A stretch of DNA of 64,000 nt. It comes from Corynebacterium sp. TAE3-ERU16 (GTDB taxonomy: Bacteria; Actinomycetota; Actinomycetes; Mycobacteriales; Mycobacteriaceae). The position numbers were made by a program, and so were the translations under genes. Below, one piece after another: positions 63,246 to 64,000 of this stretch; the first letter of the stretch is position 1, and the number at the start of each line of letters is the position of its first letter. The stretch lies in assembly GCF_019209935.1 (NCBI RefSeq), contig NZ_JAHUTN010000007.1:1-64000 (forward strand), read 5' to 3'. The notes beneath the pieces are model-generated. The model ran no database searches and was not told where the DNA came from. It saw only the letters and a program-made list of their open reading frames with translations.

Positions 63246-64000
63246 TTACCGCTGCGGGCTGACCTTCAGGGTCTCCCCGTCCTCTGCGAGGGTGACCTGC
63301 ACGGTGTCGCCGTCGACGATGGTGCCTGCGAGGAGTTCCTTCGCCAACTTGTCGCCGATGGCCTGCTGGATCAGGCGGCGCAGCGGGCGGGCACCGTAGG
63401 CCGGGTCGTAGCCGCGCTCAGCGAGCCACGCCTTCGCCGGGTCGTCGACCTCGAGGACGAGGCGGCGGGCGGCGAGTCGGGCGGCGAGCTGCCGGACCTG
63501 GATCTCCACGATGTGGGTGAGCTGTTCCTCCGAGAGCCGGTTGAACGTGACCACATCATCGAGACGGTTGACGAACTCGGGCTTGAAGGTGTGCTTCACC
63601 GCCTCCATCATCTGTTCCTTCGTGCCACCCGCACCCAGGTTGGAGGTGAGGATGAGCAGCGTGTTGCGGAAGTCCACGGTGCGGCCCTGGCCGTCGGTCA
63701 GCCGCCCCTCGTCGAGGACCTGGAGCAGCACGTCGAACACGTCCGGGTGCGCCTTCTCCACCTCGTCGAAGAGCACGACGGTGTACGGACGACGGCGGAC
63801 GGCCTCGGTGAGCTGGCCGCCGGCGTCGTAGCCGACGTATCCGGGGGGCGCGCCGACGAGCCGGGCGACGGAGTGCTTCTCCCCGTACTCGGACATGTCG
63901 ATGCGAACCATGGCCCGCTCATCGTCGAAGAGGAACTCGGCCAGCGACTTCGCCAGCTCCGTCTTACCGACGCCGGTCGGGCCGAGGAAGAGGAACGAGC
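63246..64000 (-). CDS. clpB: ClpB disaggregase, C-terminal part (runs off the window)
   Basis: The last 251 residues of the HSP100 chaperone ClpB; the rest lies beyond 64000. It starts inside the second ATPase domain: Walker [11 protein letters not shown] is at 63950-63985, then [24 protein letters not shown] (substrate pore loop), Walker [12 protein letters not shown], the sensor [10 protein letters not shown] and the GARPLRR sensor-2 arginine. ClpB pulls proteins out of aggregates with DnaK. The C-terminal tail (TLKVSPQR) is complete. Confidence 0.95.
   Translation of the reverse strand, partial: SFLFLGPTGVGKTELAKSLAEFLFDDERAMVRIDMSEYGEKHSVARLVGAPPGYVGYDAGGQLTEAVRRRPYTVVLFDEVEKAHPDVFDVLLQVLDEGRLTDGQGRTVDFRNTLLILTSNLGAGGTKEQMMEAVKHTFKPEFVNRLDDVVTFNRLSEEQLTHIVEIQVRQLAARLAARRLVLEVDDPAKAWLAERGYDPAYGARPLRRLIQQAIGDKLAKELLAGTIVDGDTVQVTLAEDGETLKVSPQR

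Overview
The window is a contiguous piece of a high-GC Corynebacterium chromosome. The genus is indicated by gene content and order rather than by any one gene: glnX-glnH-pknG next to ackA-pta-fprA, the run purT ... purA ... fda ... GH76 ... rRNA methylase ... pyrE ... sulfurtransferase ... clpB, a DtxR-type iron box, and many start codons that sit 6-8 bases after a -10 hexamer with no Shine-Dalgarno sequence (leaderless starts). The species cannot be told from this window. I see no tRNA, rRNA, CRISPR array, transposase or prophage.

Layout. 0.2-8.7 kb: small membrane protein, glutamate-cysteine-ligase-like enzyme, LytR C-terminal domain protein, DUF3263 protein, peptide deformylase, GNAT acetyltransferase, RDD protein, exonuclease III, cardiolipin synthase, drug exporter. 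9.1-10.9 kb: TPP riboswitch and thiC. 11-14.1 kb: accessory stretch with a small orphan gene, a frameshifted partner gene and an ABC-2 exporter. 14.5-17.8 kb: thiamine operon (Nudix-thiE-thiO-thiS-thiG, leftward). 17.9-22.7 kb: glnX-glnH-pknG, the amino-acid-sensing kinase module that controls 2-oxoglutarate dehydrogenase through OdhI. 23.1-28.3 kb: leftward operon of a double-domain alkaline phosphatase and a two-part permease with Cys/His motifs. 28.6-35.3 kb: a double-domain AraC regulator divergent from a siderophore uptake operon (binding protein, two permeases, ATPase, siderophore-interacting reductase), with a DtxR box between them. 35.5-40 kb: pta-ackA and fprA. 40-49.7 kb: acetyltransferase, glutamate decarboxylase, purT, phosphoribosyltransferase, ABC-2 exporter, DoxX protein, purA and a conserved hypothetical. 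49.8-54.1 kb: FUSC protein and a NitT/TauT-type ABC importer. 54.2-59.6 kb: fda, GH76 protein, SpoU-type methyltransferase, pyrE and an acidic anchored protein. 59.7-63.2 kb: accessory stretch with an LPxTG-bearing remnant, an AT-rich patch, a sulfurtransferase whose catalytic cysteine is replaced by serine, and a membrane pentapeptide-repeat protein. 63.2-64 kb: 3' end of clpB.

The core housekeeping genes are interrupted by accessory blocks. The most unusual coding features are two neighbouring proteins that are each internally duplicated (the tandem alkaline phosphatase and the tandem AraC regulator), the phosphatase-permease operon, the Nudix gene coupled to the thiamine operon, the Cys-to-Ser sulfurtransferase and the low-GC pentapeptide-repeat membrane protein. 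No complete new defence or mobile system is visible. Functions are inferred from sequence motifs and family knowledge; no database search was possible.
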